From positions 62,001 to 126,000 of the forward strand of contig NZ_VIGC02000007.1 of NCBI RefSeq assembly GCF_006569185.2: DNA of 64,000 nt, read 5' to 3'. This DNA is from Litorilinea aerophila. Lineage in GTDB: Bacteria; Chloroflexota; Anaerolineae; Caldilineales; Caldilineaceae. Position numbers and translations under genes: made by a program. Shown piece after piece: positions 17,024 to 26,494 of this stretch (positions are counted from its first letter, which is position 1; every line of letters begins with the position of its first letter). The notes under the pieces were generated by a model. The model was not told the origin of the DNA. It searched no databases and saw only the letters and a program-made list of their open reading frames with translations.

Positions 17024-20000
17024 ATGAGCCATCTTGATCGTCACGATCAAATTTTGATTTTGCGCCGCAAACGGTATCGGGCCCGAGCCAATCGGCCCCG
17101 CCCCTGGCTGTGGGCCGGCCAGGGGATGCTGGCCGTGGTGGGCTCCTTCCTGCTGATGGTGGGGGCGTTCACCGGCGTGGGAGTTGCCACGGTGGTGGGC
17201 ATCTACAACACCTACGCCGCCCAACTGCCCGATGCCAGCGTCATCGAATCCCAACAGGAAGAGTTCCAGACCGTCCGCATCTACGACCGGACGGGCCGGC
17301 ATCTGCTGTACGAGAGCGTGGATCCCCGGCCCTTCCGGGGCGACCGCACCTACATTCCCCTGGCGGAAATGTCGCCGTGGGTGCCCAAGGCTGCCGTCGC
17401 GCTGGAAGACCGCAATTTTTGGGAAAACCCGGGCATCAACGTCCGGGGTCTCCTCCGGGCCTTTGTCTCCATGGCCCAGGGCGGCGCGGTACAGGGTGGC
17501 TCATCCATCACCCAGCAGCTCATCAAAAACGTGGTGATCCCGGTGGAGGAGCGGGCCCAGCGCAGCTACGCCCGCAAGCTGAAGGAAGTCATCCTGGCCA
17601 TGGAGGTCACCCGGCGCTATCCCAAGGAAAAGATCCTGGAATGGTATCTGAACTATAATTTCTACGGCAATTTGGCCTATGGCGTGGAAGCCGCCAGCCA
17701 GGTCTACTTTGGCAAGAGCAGCGCAGAGCTCAACCTGGCCGAGGCCGCCATGCTGGCCCCCATCCCCCAGTACCCGGCCCTGAATCCCATCGACAATCCG
17801 GAGGAAGCCAAGCGCCGCCAGGGGATCACCCTCCAGGCCATGGTGGACGCCGGCTACATTACCCAGGCTGAGGCCGATGCTGCCTTCCAGCAGCCCCTCT
17901 CCCTGCGTACATCGGTCGCGGAGCGCTTTGACATCCTGACCGCGCCCCACTTCGCCCTGTACGTGCTGGACCAGGTCAAAAAGGAGTTCAACACCGCCGA
18001 GGATCCCTTCTTCATCTGGAAGAAGGGGCTCACCATCTACACCACCCTGGACGTGGAGCTCCAGCGCTATGCAGAGCAGGTGGCCCGGGAGCAGGTGGCC
18101 CAGTTGATGGCCCAGGGCAAAAACGCCAGCAACGCCGCCGTGGTGGCCATCAAGAACGACACCGGCGAGATCCTGGCCATGGTGGGCTCCCTGGACTACA
18201 ACAACGAGGAGATCGACGGCCAGGTGAACATGGCCCTGGCCGAGCGCCAGCCCGGCTCCAGCTTCAAGCCCTACGTCTACCTGACCGCGCTCCAGCAGGG
18301 CATGACCGCGGCCACCATGATCCTGGATGTGGCCACCGCCTTCCCCATGGCCGACGGCACCTACTACCGGCCGGAAAACTACGACCGCACGTATCACGGC
18401 CCCGTCTCCCTGCGCAACGCGCTGGCCCGCTCTTACAACATCCCCGCCATCCGGGTCATGGACCAGGTGGGGGTGGCCAATGCCCTGCGCACCGCCCATC
18501 GCATGGGCATCAACGGCCTCAACCGGGGCCTGAACTTCTACGGCCTCAGCCTGGTGCTGGGCGGCGGTGAGGTCTCCCTGCTGGACCACACCTACGCCTA
18601 CAGCGTCCTGGGCAACCTGGGCGTCATGGTGGGCGAGCCGGTGCCCCCGGCAGAACGGCGCTCCGGCTATCGGGAGCTGAACCCCGTCTCCATCCTCCAG
18701 GTGCGGGACAGCGAGGGCAACATCCTGAAGAAGTACGAGCAGCCGGTGGCCCAGCGCATCGTGAGCGCGGCGGTGGCCTACGTCATGAACGACATCCTCT
18801 CGGACGACAACGCACGCGCGCCGGCCTTTGGCGCCAACACGGACCTCACCCTGCCGGACCGCCGGGTGGCGGCCAAGACCGGCACTACCAACGGCTGGAA
18901 GGACAACTGGACCATGGGCTTCACGCCCCAACTGACCGTGGGCGTGTGGGTGGGCAACACCGACAACGAGCCCATGGAAAATGTCACCGGCCTTTCCGGC
19001 GCGGCTCCTATCTGGAACGCGGTCATGCGCAAGTACCACGAGGGCCTGCCGCCCACCTGGTACGATCGGCCGCCCGATGTCACCACCCGTACCGTCTGCA
19101 TGCCCAGCGGCCTTCTGCCCAGCCCCACCTGCCCGCCCTCCAGCCAGCGGAGCGAAATCTTCGTGGCCGGGACAGAGCCCACCCTGACCGACTACATCTG
19201 GCAGGCCTTTGAAATCGACACCGAGACCGGCAAGTTGGCTTCCCCCCTGACGCCGCCAGAACGCCGGGAAACCCGGGTCTACCAGATCCTGCCTCAAGAG
19301 GCGGCCGACTGGGTGCGGGAGAACGGCATCGAACAGCCGCCCCAGGAGCAGAGCCTGGTCAGCCTGGAAGATGTGGACCCGGACGCGGCCATCATCTCCC
19401 CCACCCTCAACGGCTACATCGGCGGGGTGGTGGAGATCCGGGGCAATGCCCGGGGTGGGCCGTACCAGCTGGAATTCGGCCGGGGGGCCGATCCCCAGGA
19501 GTGGACGCCCATCGGCCCCGAACACAACGGCGACGTGGTCAACGACGTCCTGGAACGCTTCGACACCACCGGCCTGGAGGAGGGCCTTTACACCCTGCGC
19601 CTCACCGTCAAACGGGGGGACGGGGTCCGGGTCTGGACTACGCCGGTGACCGTGGACAACACGCCGCCCAGCGTGGTCATCAGCGAACCCAAGCCCAACC
19701 AGCTCTACGTGATGGAGGACGACGAGCAGGTCAATATCAACGTCCTGATCAACGACACGTGGGCGGTGGATCGGGTAGAGTTCATGATTGACGGCAGCAC
19801 CTTTGTCACCACGACGGTGGCGCCGTACAATGAGCGCTGGAAGATCACCATGCGGGACATCGCCCAGATCGAGGCGCCCGAGACCCAGAACTGGCTGGGC
19901 TTCGAGAGCGACGATCCCGACGTCAAGCCGGGGCGCATGCGCCCCTTCGAGGATGGCTTCCAGGCCATCCGCACGGCGGAAGGGGTCTACTTCGAGAGCC

Positions 20001-20107
20001 ACCTGATCAAGGTGGTCGGCTACGACCGGGCCGGCAACAAGGCGGAGAGCGACGAGGTACGCATCTACGTGCGCCACCGGCCCCCACGCACGGACCGCTC
20101 GCCGTGA
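17024..20107 (+). CDS. Class A penicillin-binding protein (PBP1A type) with Ig-like tail
   Basis: This is a bifunctional cell-wall enzyme of 1027 residues: it polymerises glycan strands and crosslinks peptides outside the membrane. It has a basic cytoplasmic start, one membrane anchor (about 33-60), a GT51 transglycosylase domain (ALEDRNFW, GGSSITQQL) and a transpeptidase domain with SxxK (Ser412, Lys415), SYN (in RSYNIPAIR) and KTG (KTGTTNGWKDNW). A tail of about 250 residues follows with two Ig-like modules (about 785-860 and 870-1010). The first module resembles the repeats of the secreted protein at 32822. GAGG precedes the ATG. surE follows 92 bases downstream. Confidence 0.93.
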   Translation: MSHLDRHDQILILRRKRYRARANRPRPWLWAGQGMLAVVGSFLLMVGAFTGVGVATVVGIYNTYAAQLPDASVIESQQEEFQTVRIYDRTGRHLLYESVDPRPFRGDRTYIPLAEMSPWVPKAAVALEDRNFWENPGINVRGLLRAFVSMAQGGAVQGGSSITQQLIKNVVIPVEERAQRSYARKLKEVILAMEVTRRYPKEKILEWYLNYNFYGNLAYGVEAASQVYFGKSSAELNLAEAAMLAPIPQYPALNPIDNPEEAKRRQGITLQAMVDAGYITQAEADAAFQQPLSLRTSVAERFDILTAPHFALYVLDQVKKEFNTAEDPFFIWKKGLTIYTTLDVELQRYAEQVAREQVAQLMAQGKNASNAAVVAIKNDTGEILAMVGSLDYNNEEIDGQVNMALAERQPGSSFKPYVYLTALQQGMTAATMILDVATAFPMADGTYYRPENYDRTYHGPVSLRNALARSYNIPAIRVMDQVGVANALRTAHRMGINGLNRGLNFYGLSLVLGGGEVSLLDHTYAYSVLGNLGVMVGEPVPPAERRSGYRELNPVSILQVRDSEGNILKKYEQPVAQRIVSAAVAYVMNDILSDDNARAPAFGANTDLTLPDRRVAAKTGTTNGWKDNWTMGFTPQLTVGVWVGNTDNEPMENVTGLSGAAPIWNAVMRKYHEGLPPTWYDRPPDVTTRTVCMPSGLLPSPTCPPSSQRSEIFVAGTEPTLTDYIWQAFEIDTETGKLASPLTPPERRETRVYQILPQEAADWVRENGIEQPPQEQSLVSLEDVDPDAAIISPTLNGYIGGVVEIRGNARGGPYQLEFGRGADPQEWTPIGPEHNGDVVNDVLERFDTTGLEEGLYTLRLTVKRGDGVRVWTTPVTVDNTPPSVVISEPKPNQLYVMEDDEQVNINVLINDTWAVDRVEFMIDGSTFVTTTVAPYNERWKITMRDIAQIEAPETQNWLGFESDDPDVKPGRMRPFEDGFQAIRTAEGVYFESHLIKVVGYDRAGNKAESDEVRIYVRHRPPRTDRSP

Positions 20108-20132
20108 TCCAGGCGGCCACCCCGGCCCCAAC

Positions 20133-20160
20133 CGTAGGGGCGGAGCTTGCTCCACCCGGG
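20133..20160. repeat. GTAGGGG-type intergenic hairpin
   Basis: GTAGGGGCGGAGCTTGCTCC forms a short stem (GGAGC-TT-GCTCC) between the PBP and surE. Similar GTAGGGG/CCCCTAC hairpins occur at about 7044, 21060 and 40048, so this is a dispersed short repeat rather than a terminator. Confidence 0.4.
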
Positions 20161-20199
20161 GCCATCGACAGCGTGGAAAAAGAATGAAGGAAACAGAGG

Positions 20200-21036
20200 A
20201 TGCCCACGATCCTGGTAACCAATGACGATGGGGTACAAAGCCCCGGGCTGCTGGCCCTGAAACAGGCCCTGGAAGCCATCGCCGACGTGGTGGTCCTGGC
20301 CCCAGAGCGCAACTGGAGCGCCTCCAGCCACGCCAAGACCATGCACAAGCCCTTGCGGGTGAATCCGGTCACCCTGGCCGATGGTAGCCCGGCCTTTGCC
20401 AGCAGCGGCAGCCCAACGGACTGCGTGGCCCTGGCCGCCGGCGGCGTGTTGGGCGTCCAGCCGGACCTGGTGGTCAGCGGCGTGAACAACGGCCATAACC
20501 TGGGTATCGACATCACCTACAGCGGCACCGTGGCCTGTGCCATGGAGGCGACCATCAAGGGCATCCCCGGCATCGCCGTGAGCACAGCGGTGCCGGAGGA
20601 GGCCGCCATGGCCGATGGGGAGCCTTTCCAGGTGGCGGCCCTGGCCGCGGCACGGGTGGCCCGGGCCGTCCTGGCCCATGGCCTTCCCCCCAAAACCCTG
20701 CTGAACGTCAACGTGCCAGCCCTCCCCTGGGACCGCCTGCGGGGAATCCACATCACCCGCATGGGCAGCCGCCACTACCCCGCGACGGAGCTGATTGCCC
20801 GGGAAGATCCCTGGGGCCGGCCCTACTACTGGCTGGGCGGCTCCGGCCCGGTGGACGTGGCCGACGACGGCACGGACGTGGGCGCGGTCAAACATGGCTA
20901 CATCAGCATCACGCCCATCACCCTGGACATGACCGACTACACTTTCCTGGCGGAGTTGACCCGCTGGGATCTGGGCGTTTGGGACGGCAACATCCGGGCA
21001 GAAGAGGTGCAACGTGATGGTGGCCGTCCTGGATAG
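20200..21036 (+). CDS. surE: 5'/3'-nucleotidase SurE
   Basis: SurE removes phosphate from nucleoside monophosphates, with a divalent metal, in the cytoplasm. The 278-residue protein begins with the diagnostic MPTILVTNDDGVQSPG, where Asp8 and Asp9 bind the metal, and has the other family blocks APERNWSASSHAKT, SSGSPTDCV, SGVNNGHNLG and YSGTVACAMEA. Length is slightly above the E. coli enzyme. Start: ATG after GAAGGAAACAGAGG. It follows the PBP gene and precedes a hairpin-rich gap. Confidence 0.95.
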   Translation: MPTILVTNDDGVQSPGLLALKQALEAIADVVVLAPERNWSASSHAKTMHKPLRVNPVTLADGSPAFASSGSPTDCVALAAGGVLGVQPDLVVSGVNNGHNLGIDITYSGTVACAMEATIKGIPGIAVSTAVPEEAAMADGEPFQVAALAAARVARAVLAHGLPPKTLLNVNVPALPWDRLRGIHITRMGSRHYPATELIAREDPWGRPYYWLGGSGPVDVADDGTDVGAVKHGYISITPITLDMTDYTFLAELTRWDLGVWDGNIRAEEVQRDGGRPG

Positions 21037-21059
21037 CAGCGTGCATCGCCAATTTTCGG

Positions 21060-21111
21060 TAGGGCCAGGGATTGCCCTGGCCGGTGGGCGCAGCCAGCAG
21101 CGCCCCTACCT
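21060..21111. repeat. GTAGGG...CCCCTAC intergenic inverted repeat
   Basis: GTAGGG at the left and CCCCTAC at the right enclose a strong inner stem (GGCCAGGG pairing with CCCTGGCC around ATTG) between surE and the next gene. It belongs with the similar elements at about 20133 and 40048. Confidence 0.45.
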
Positions 21112-21131
21112 GATTCTCAAGGGGGCGGCCT

Positions 21132-22040
21132 ATGGTCTTTAAGGCTCGGCCCTGCAAGAGCCGCTGGGAAGGGCTCCTGGTCACAGGCTGGATCCTCCTG
21201 GTGGATCTGCTCCTGATTATCTGGATGGCGCGGCGCTCGGTGGATTGGCTGCAGTTTCTGCTTCTGCTGCTGGTGCTGATCAGCCTGCCGGTGCTGGTGC
21301 ACCTGGCCTGGCGCACCTGGGCCGCGTGGACGCTGGAGTACTGGGTGGATCGGAATGCCGTCACCGTGCGGTGGGGGTTGGTTCGCCAGATCGTTCCCCT
21401 GCACCGCATCCGTCGGGTGATCGAAGGGGGCATCCTGGAGTTGGGGCAGGGCGGGCGCCTGGAGTGGCCCGCGCCCTACCTGCGTCGGGCGCGCGGGCTG
21501 GGCTTACTGACGGTGGACATGTTCGCCACCGTCCCCCTCTCCCAGTGCCTGCTCCTGGAGACGGACGAAGCCATCTTTGCCCTTTCCCCGGCCGAGCCCG
21601 CCCGCTTTCTGGACGCCCTGCAAGAACACTACCGGCTGGGGCCGGTGCGGGATCTGCCCATCTCCCGGCAGGAGGATGCCTGGTGGCTCCGGCTGCTGAG
21701 TCAGGAGGGGGTGGGGGTGTGGCTGCTGCTGGGCGGCTTTGTGGGGACTATCCTGCTGTTCGGATATCTCATGATCCATTTCCCCAATTTGCCCGATGCC
21801 CTGGCTTTTCACTACAATAGCGAAGGCCTGCCGGATGTGATCCGGGCTAAGACGGCCCTGTTTCTGTTGCCGGCCATCGGCCTGCTCACCTGGCTGGTCA
21901 ACGGGCTCTGGGGCCTCTGGATGATTTTTCGTCGGCAGCGGACGGGTGCATACATGTTGTGGGGAGGCACGCTCATTGTGCAGATCTGTTCCCTGTTGGC
22001 CCTGCACAGCCTCATCCTCAACAGTCTCAACCCGGGGTGA
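21132..22040 (+). CDS. Membrane protein with bacterial PH domain and DUF1648-like segment
   Basis: The 302-residue protein has two membrane segments near the N-terminus (about 16-35 and 37-60). A bacterial PH (bPH2-like) region follows, with YWVDRNAVTVRWGLVRQIVPLHRIRRV and a repeat-like block to about 165. A C-terminal part resembles DUF1648 (PDALAFHYNSEGLPD) and has three more membrane segments. Both parts are known from uncharacterised bacterial membrane proteins. Its biochemical role is unknown. It lies between surE and a glycosyltransferase gene. Confidence 0.7.
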   Translation: MVFKARPCKSRWEGLLVTGWILLVDLLLIIWMARRSVDWLQFLLLLLVLISLPVLVHLAWRTWAAWTLEYWVDRNAVTVRWGLVRQIVPLHRIRRVIEGGILELGQGGRLEWPAPYLRRARGLGLLTVDMFATVPLSQCLLLETDEAIFALSPAEPARFLDALQEHYRLGPVRDLPISRQEDAWWLRLLSQEGVGVWLLLGGFVGTILLFGYLMIHFPNLPDALAFHYNSEGLPDVIRAKTALFLLPAIGLLTWLVNGLWGLWMIFRRQRTGAYMLWGGTLIVQICSLLALHSLILNSLNPG

Positions 22041-22123
22041 CATCTGCCCGGCCCGACGGCAACCGGCCTTGAGCCCTGCCGGTCTGGTTGCGGATGGACG
22101 CTGGATAAACAGGAAGACGATTC

Positions 22124-22921
22124 GTGAGTGAGTTGAAGCAGACGCCGTTCCTAAGCGTCATCATTCCAGCCTACAACGAAGAAAAGCGTCTGCCGCCGGC
22201 CTTGATGCGGATTGCCCATTTCCTCCGCACCCAGCCGTACCCGGCCGAGGTGTTGGTGGTGGAGAATGGCTCCACCGACGGTACGGCCCAGGTGGTCCGA
22301 CACTTCTGTGCCCAGGAGTTGCGGCCGGAGGATCCCTTCACGGTCCAGCTTCTCCACAGCGAGAAGGGCAAGGGCAATGCGGTGAAGACGGGCGTGATGG
22401 CCGCTCGTGGGGAGTATCTGCTGATTTCCGACACGGATCTGGCGGTGCCCATCGAAGAGGTATCCAAATTTCTCCCGCCTGCGCTCCCGGCCCGCAACTA
22501 CGGCATCGCCATCGCCAGCCGGGAGATCCCGGGCGCGGTACGCCACGGAGAGCCGGTCTACCGCCATGTCATGGGGCGTGTTTTCAACCTGTTGGTGCGC
22601 CTGCTGGCCGTGCCCGGCATCCAGGATACCCAGTGTGGGTTCAAGTGTTTCAGCCGGGAGGCGGCTCGCCAGATCTTCCCCCTGCAGCGCATCTCCGGCT
22701 GGGGCTTCGACGTGGAGCTCCTCTACATCGCCCTGCATCACGGCATCCCCATTGTGGAAATCCCGGTGAACTGGCACTACGGCGAGGACAGCCGGGTCAG
22801 TCCCATTCGGGATACCATCAACATGCTTTCCGAGCTGCTGGAAATTCGCCGCAACGGCCGGGCCGGCCTCTACGATCGGGCGCCGGTGCCCCCGGTGACG
22901 GACGAGCTGCCCGCTGCCTAG
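22124..22921 (+). CDS. Family 2 glycosyltransferase, dolichyl-phosphate-glucose synthase type
   Basis: The 265-residue enzyme should move a sugar from a nucleotide sugar to a lipid phosphate carrier at the inner face of the membrane. It has the GT2 N-terminus SVIIPAYNEEKRLPPAL, the donor-binding VVENGSTDGTA, and the metal-binding DxD equivalent in SDTDLAVPIEE. QCGFKCFSREA and GWGFDVELLYIA are typical of DPG synthases. There is no C-terminal membrane domain. The start is a GTG (22124) after an AGGAAGA stretch; no ATG is better placed. The acceptor sugar pathway is not visible nearby. Confidence 0.85.
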   Translation: MSELKQTPFLSVIIPAYNEEKRLPPALMRIAHFLRTQPYPAEVLVVENGSTDGTAQVVRHFCAQELRPEDPFTVQLLHSEKGKGNAVKTGVMAARGEYLLISDTDLAVPIEEVSKFLPPALPARNYGIAIASREIPGAVRHGEPVYRHVMGRVFNLLVRLLAVPGIQDTQCGFKCFSREAARQIFPLQRISGWGFDVELLYIALHHGIPIVEIPVNWHYGEDSRVSPIRDTINMLSELLEIRRNGRAGLYDRAPVPPVTDELPAA

Positions 22922-22979
22922 CCCCGTGGGTGCGGCCCATGGAGGCGAAGTAGATCGTCATCCACGGGCAGTCTACCCA

Positions 22980-23672
22980 TTACTGGACCGACTCGGGGCG
23001 CTCCGCGCCCATGGCCAGCCAGATCTGGACAGCGTTGGCCACGTAGTGGGTGACCAGGGGCGTTAGAAGGCTTCCCTGCTCCAGGAAGAGGACGCCCAGG
23101 AAGATGCCCGCCAGGCTGGCGCCGGTCATCCCCCACAACCCCTGGGGGCTGTGCATCAGCCCAAACAAAATTCCCCAGCCGACCACCAGCAGCGGCGCGG
23201 GCAGGATGGGTAACAGGCCACCCACCAGCAGGCTGCGGAAGAGCAGCTCTTCCAGGAGCACCACCGGGATCAGGGCCAGCAGCACCCCCAATAGCTCCCA
23301 GGCCGTGCGGGGCACGATGATTTCCAGCAGCAGGGGCGAGTAGTAGCGATGGCCGGTTCGGGCCGTCAGCCAGCGGGTGGCGCCGTAGAAAAAGAGAGCC
23401 AGCATCACCCCGAGGCTGATCCCCAAAACGACCTGGTCCCCCGCGCGGGGAAAGGTCCATCCCAACTGGGTGTGGGGCAGGCCGCTCAATTGACCCAGCC
23501 CCCCGCACACCAGAATGAGGAGCAGGCGGAACAGGTTCTCGGCCGGCAACAGGAGCACATTGCGGTTTGGGCGCCAGGTGCGCAGGAGCCGGGCGGTCGA
23601 ATAGGTCCCATAGCCGATGAACGCGGTCAGGCCCAGCGTGACGGCCACAAACAACCAGTAACGTAGCGGCAT
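22980..23672 (-). CDS. CPBP family intramembrane metalloprotease
   Basis: This is a predicted membrane-embedded protease of the CAAX-processing/bacteriocin-processing (Abi) family, 230 residues with about seven hydrophobic segments. The active-site motifs are EELLFRSLL (glutamates with Arg) and a His in FGLMHSPQG. AAGGAA sits about 5 bases before the ATG. It points away from the DinB gene, with a 111-base divergent gap. Substrates in this family are mostly unknown. Confidence 0.87.
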   Translation of the reverse strand: MPLRYWLFVAVTLGLTAFIGYGTYSTARLLRTWRPNRNVLLLPAENLFRLLLILVCGGLGQLSGLPHTQLGWTFPRAGDQVVLGISLGVMLALFFYGATRWLTARTGHRYYSPLLLEIIVPRTAWELLGVLLALIPVVLLEELLFRSLLVGGLLPILPAPLLVVGWGILFGLMHSPQGLWGMTGASLAGIFLGVLFLEQGSLLTPLVTHYVANAVQIWLAMGAERPESVQ

Positions 23673-23783
23673 GGTTCCTTTTCCCCAGATCCCCCTGTTG
23701 TTTCATCAGCCACCCATGGATCGGGTGGACATGCCATGCGCCCCGCCCCCGTCGGGCGCTTCCTTTATTCTGGAGAGAGACGA

Positions 23784-24794
23784 GTGAACGCCATGCATCC
23801 ATCCCCACCCAGCGCGCCCCAGGTCCTGGCCACCCGGCTCCAGGCCAGCTATGAGCGGCTGTGGCAGGTCTTGAGCCTGTTGGAGCCCCAGGAACTGGAT
23901 AAGGCAGTTTTGCCGGGCGGCTGGACCCCCAAGGCGCTCCTGGCGCACATCGCTTTTTGGGATGATTACCAGACCCGGCGGATGCAGGCGGCCCTGGCCG
24001 GTACCGCGGCCCGACGGGGCCGGGAACCCATCCAAATGGACAACGATCAACGGGCTCAGGTAGATGCCCATCGCCCGTGGACGGCCATCGTCGCCGAGGC
24101 CGACGGCGCCCGAGCCCGGATGGTCCAGTTTGTGCAACAGTTGTCGCCAGAGGCGCTTCAGGGCACCTATTCCGAAGGCGAGGAGACCCTGAACCTGGAG
24201 CGGCTGATCCGGCACATGGTTCACCACACCCAGAGCCATACCCAGGAGCTGTTGCACTACTGCGGCTCCCTCCAGCGCTGGACGCGGCCCGGGCTGCGCC
24301 ATTTCTTTCAGGAGCAGTACGAAACCCTGATGGCGGCCATCGGTGGGTTCCATGAGGACACGCTGCTGTCCGCCCGGGTCTGCGGTTCCTGGAGCATCCG
24401 CGATGTGCTGGCCCATGTGCTGGCCTGGAATGAGTACGGCTACCACCTGGCAAAAGGGTGGCCGGAGCCTGCGCCTGCCTCCCTGGCCCCGTGGCAACGA
24501 GAACCGGGAGAAAGCCTGGATGCACTCAACCGTCGGCTCTTGGATGCCCGATCCAGCCTGGATCCCATCCAGATCGCCGATGGCCTGATCACCTGGCACC
24601 GACGGCTCTTGCGCCTCTTCGACCAGGCCACGGATGAGGCTTTGAACACCCAGGGCCAGACCTGGATGGGCCCCCTGCCCCTCTCGGGGGTATTTTTTGA
24701 AATAGCCCGCCATGAGGCGGAGCATGCAGCCCAGATCTGGCAATTCCGGGCCGATTCTGGACTCCCCCGGGGAAACCCCAGCTTGCCCAGATGA
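23784..24794 (+). CDS. DinB-family protein with two tandem domains
   Basis: The protein (336 residues from a GTG at 23784, preceded at proper distance by GGAGAG) contains two consecutive four-helix DinB-like units. The first (about 10-165) has WTPKALLAHIAFWDDY and HMVHHTQSHTQE. The second (about 180-330) has WSIRDVLAHVLAWNEY and ARHEAEHAAQIWQF. The repeated His residues are the usual metal site of the family, which includes thiol-dependent enzymes and many proteins of unknown role. The tandem arrangement suggests internal duplication and divergence. An ATG at 23793 is an alternative start. Confidence 0.8.
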   Translation: MNAMHPSPPSAPQVLATRLQASYERLWQVLSLLEPQELDKAVLPGGWTPKALLAHIAFWDDYQTRRMQAALAGTAARRGREPIQMDNDQRAQVDAHRPWTAIVAEADGARARMVQFVQQLSPEALQGTYSEGEETLNLERLIRHMVHHTQSHTQELLHYCGSLQRWTRPGLRHFFQEQYETLMAAIGGFHEDTLLSARVCGSWSIRDVLAHVLAWNEYGYHLAKGWPEPAPASLAPWQREPGESLDALNRRLLDARSSLDPIQIADGLITWHRRLLRLFDQATDEALNTQGQTWMGPLPLSGVFFEIARHEAEHAAQIWQFRADSGLPRGNPSLPR

Positions 24795-24889
24795 ACGCAG
24801 ATTTTCCAGAGAGCCGGTCTCTGTTACCTGGGTAATCCGGGGCTATTTGCAGGAGAGCCTTCTGCTGTCTGACAAAAGTCGTGGTTCGC

Positions 24890-24926
24890 AAGAAGGCCGG
24901 CCCACCATTGGAGGGCCGGCCTTCTT
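24890..24926. terminator. Bidirectional hairpin between convergent genes
   Basis: Two perfect 14-bp arms (AAGAAGGCCGGCCC and its complement, 24890-24903 and 24913-24926) enclose a 9-base loop. The arms end in AAGAA/TTCTT, so both strands carry a short T-rich 3' side. It lies between the ends of the DinB gene (+) and the PPIase gene (-). Confidence 0.7.
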
Positions 24927-24958
24927 GCTGCTTCATCTGGGAATGGACGAGGCTACCC

Positions 24959-26491
24959 CTACGGCGTCAGGCCCGAGAGGGAGGCCGACTGCAGGTCCCG
25001 GGGCAGCTTGGAGACCAGGTCGTCTGGCCGCTGGATGGGTGTGGCGGCCACCTGTTCCTGGAGCCATTCCTGGAAAGCCTGGCGTCGCTCATTGGCCAGG
25101 GTGGACTCATCCTTGGGATGGTTGGGATCTTTTTCCAGCACTTCGATCAGGTGGTAGCCGAAGTCCGTCTTGATGGGCTCGCTTACCTCGCCCACCGCCA
25201 GGGAGAAGGCCGCTTCTTCAAAGGCGGGTACCATCACCCCCCGGCCGAACCACCCCAGGTCGCCGCCGTTGGCTGCGCTCCCCGGGTCGTCGCTGTACTC
25301 CTGGGCCAGGGTGGCGAAGTCTTCGCCGTCCAGGATGCGCTGGCGCAGTTCCTGGGCCAGCGCCAGGGCTTCGGCCTCGGTGCGCAGGGATGGATCCACC
25401 GGTTCGCCCTGAACGGTCTCACTCAGGTTGGCCGTGGCCGTAATCCCGGCAGTGGCACTCACAGCGCCGGTGGCGGTGATGGTGCTGGCTGCCGTCGCGT
25501 CCGCGGCGGTGTCGCTCAGCACGCCCTCGGCCGTGATGGCCGCCGAGGCGGTCAGGGGGACCGTGCTGGTCAGCGTTGGGCTGACCTCCAGGCTGGTTTC
25601 AGGTGAGGGTGGCGTCTCTGTGAAGCGGATCAGGATGTGGCGGGCGTGGACCGCCTCTTCTGTCTCTGCCACCCGCTCCTTGCCGATGACCTCCGCCAGT
25701 TTGTCGGAAAGCAGGCGGATCCGGATCACCTCCCGGTATTCGTCCAGGCTCATGCCCGCGATCTCCTGCAGGGACTGTTCCAGCTGGGCCAGCCCTTCCT
25801 GGTACTGGCTGTCGGTCAGGATGGGACGGGTGGGCGCCGGCGCGGGTGTGGGAAGCGGGGTGGCGGTGGCTGTCACGGCCACGCTCACATCGATGGTGGG
25901 GGTGGGCGTGGGTGTCCAGCTGGCCGCGGTGGCGGTGGCTGCGGTGGCTGCCTCCGCCGTGGCTGTGGCCTGGGGCACCGTGATGGCCCCTTGCATGGCC
26001 GCCACTTCCTCCCGCAGGGCCGCTTCCACCTCTTCATCGCTGACGGTGATGCCCCGGGCTGCAGCTTCCTTGCGGATGATGACCTCGTTGATCATCTGGT
26101 CCAACACCTGGACGCCCAGGGCAAAGGGGCTGCTCAGGGTCGCCTGGATCTGGTTGATCTGGGCGGTGAAGAAGCCCTGGCCGCCGAACTGCTGTTCCAG
26201 TTGCTGCATCTGGATCAGTTGGTTCTGCAGCCGGCTCCGCTGGAGGTAGACGCGCTTCCAGAAATCCCGGGTGACGATGGTCTCATCGCCCACCCGGGCC
26301 AGCGTGCTGTTGGGCTTGATGGCGAATTCAGCGATGGCGCCAAAGATGATCACCAGCAGGGCAAGGCCGACGGCGATGCCCGTGCCGATGATCAACTTTT
26401 GATTGCGCTCCCGGGTGCGGGCATTCAGGCGAACCTCTTTGCGTGTCAGTTCGCGCGGTTGCTCTTCGGCACGCTTCTTTCGCCTGGCCAT
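24959..26491 (-). CDS. Membrane-anchored parvulin-type peptidyl-prolyl isomerase (SurA/PrsA-like)
   Basis: The 510-residue protein is a predicted foldase for exported proteins. A charged N-terminus (about 1-30) precedes one membrane anchor (about 32-55), a SurA_N-like helical region (about 70-160) and a Pro/Thr-rich segment. The PPIase domain begins at ARHILI (about residue 290) but is interrupted by about 75 Ala/Thr/Ser-rich residues before it resumes at [17 protein letters not shown]. It ends with [20 protein letters not shown] and GYHLIEVL. The insertion is odd: normally these parts are adjacent. The gene follows rpsR by 3 bases, so it is likely cotranscribed with rpsF and rpsR. Confidence 0.85.
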   Translation of the reverse strand: MARRKKRAEEQPRELTRKEVRLNARTRERNQKLIIGTGIAVGLALLVIIFGAIAEFAIKPNSTLARVGDETIVTRDFWKRVYLQRSRLQNQLIQMQQLEQQFGGQGFFTAQINQIQATLSSPFALGVQVLDQMINEVIIRKEAAARGITVSDEEVEAALREEVAAMQGAITVPQATATAEAATAATATAASWTPTPTPTIDVSVAVTATATPLPTPAPAPTRPILTDSQYQEGLAQLEQSLQEIAGMSLDEYREVIRIRLLSDKLAEVIGKERVAETEEAVHARHILIRFTETPPSPETSLEVSPTLTSTVPLTASAAITAEGVLSDTAADATAASTITATGAVSATAGITATANLSETVQGEPVDPSLRTEAEALALAQELRQRILDGEDFATLAQEYSDDPGSAANGGDLGWFGRGVMVPAFEEAAFSLAVGEVSEPIKTDFGYHLIEVLEKDPNHPKDESTLANERRQAFQEWLQEQVAATPIQRPDDLVSKLPRDLQSASLSGLTP

Positions 26492-26494
26492 GGA

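Noticed and set aside
17501-20155. An 884-codon minus-strand frame
   Set aside because: It is antisense to the class A PBP whose motifs are complete; this is a GC-rich shadow.
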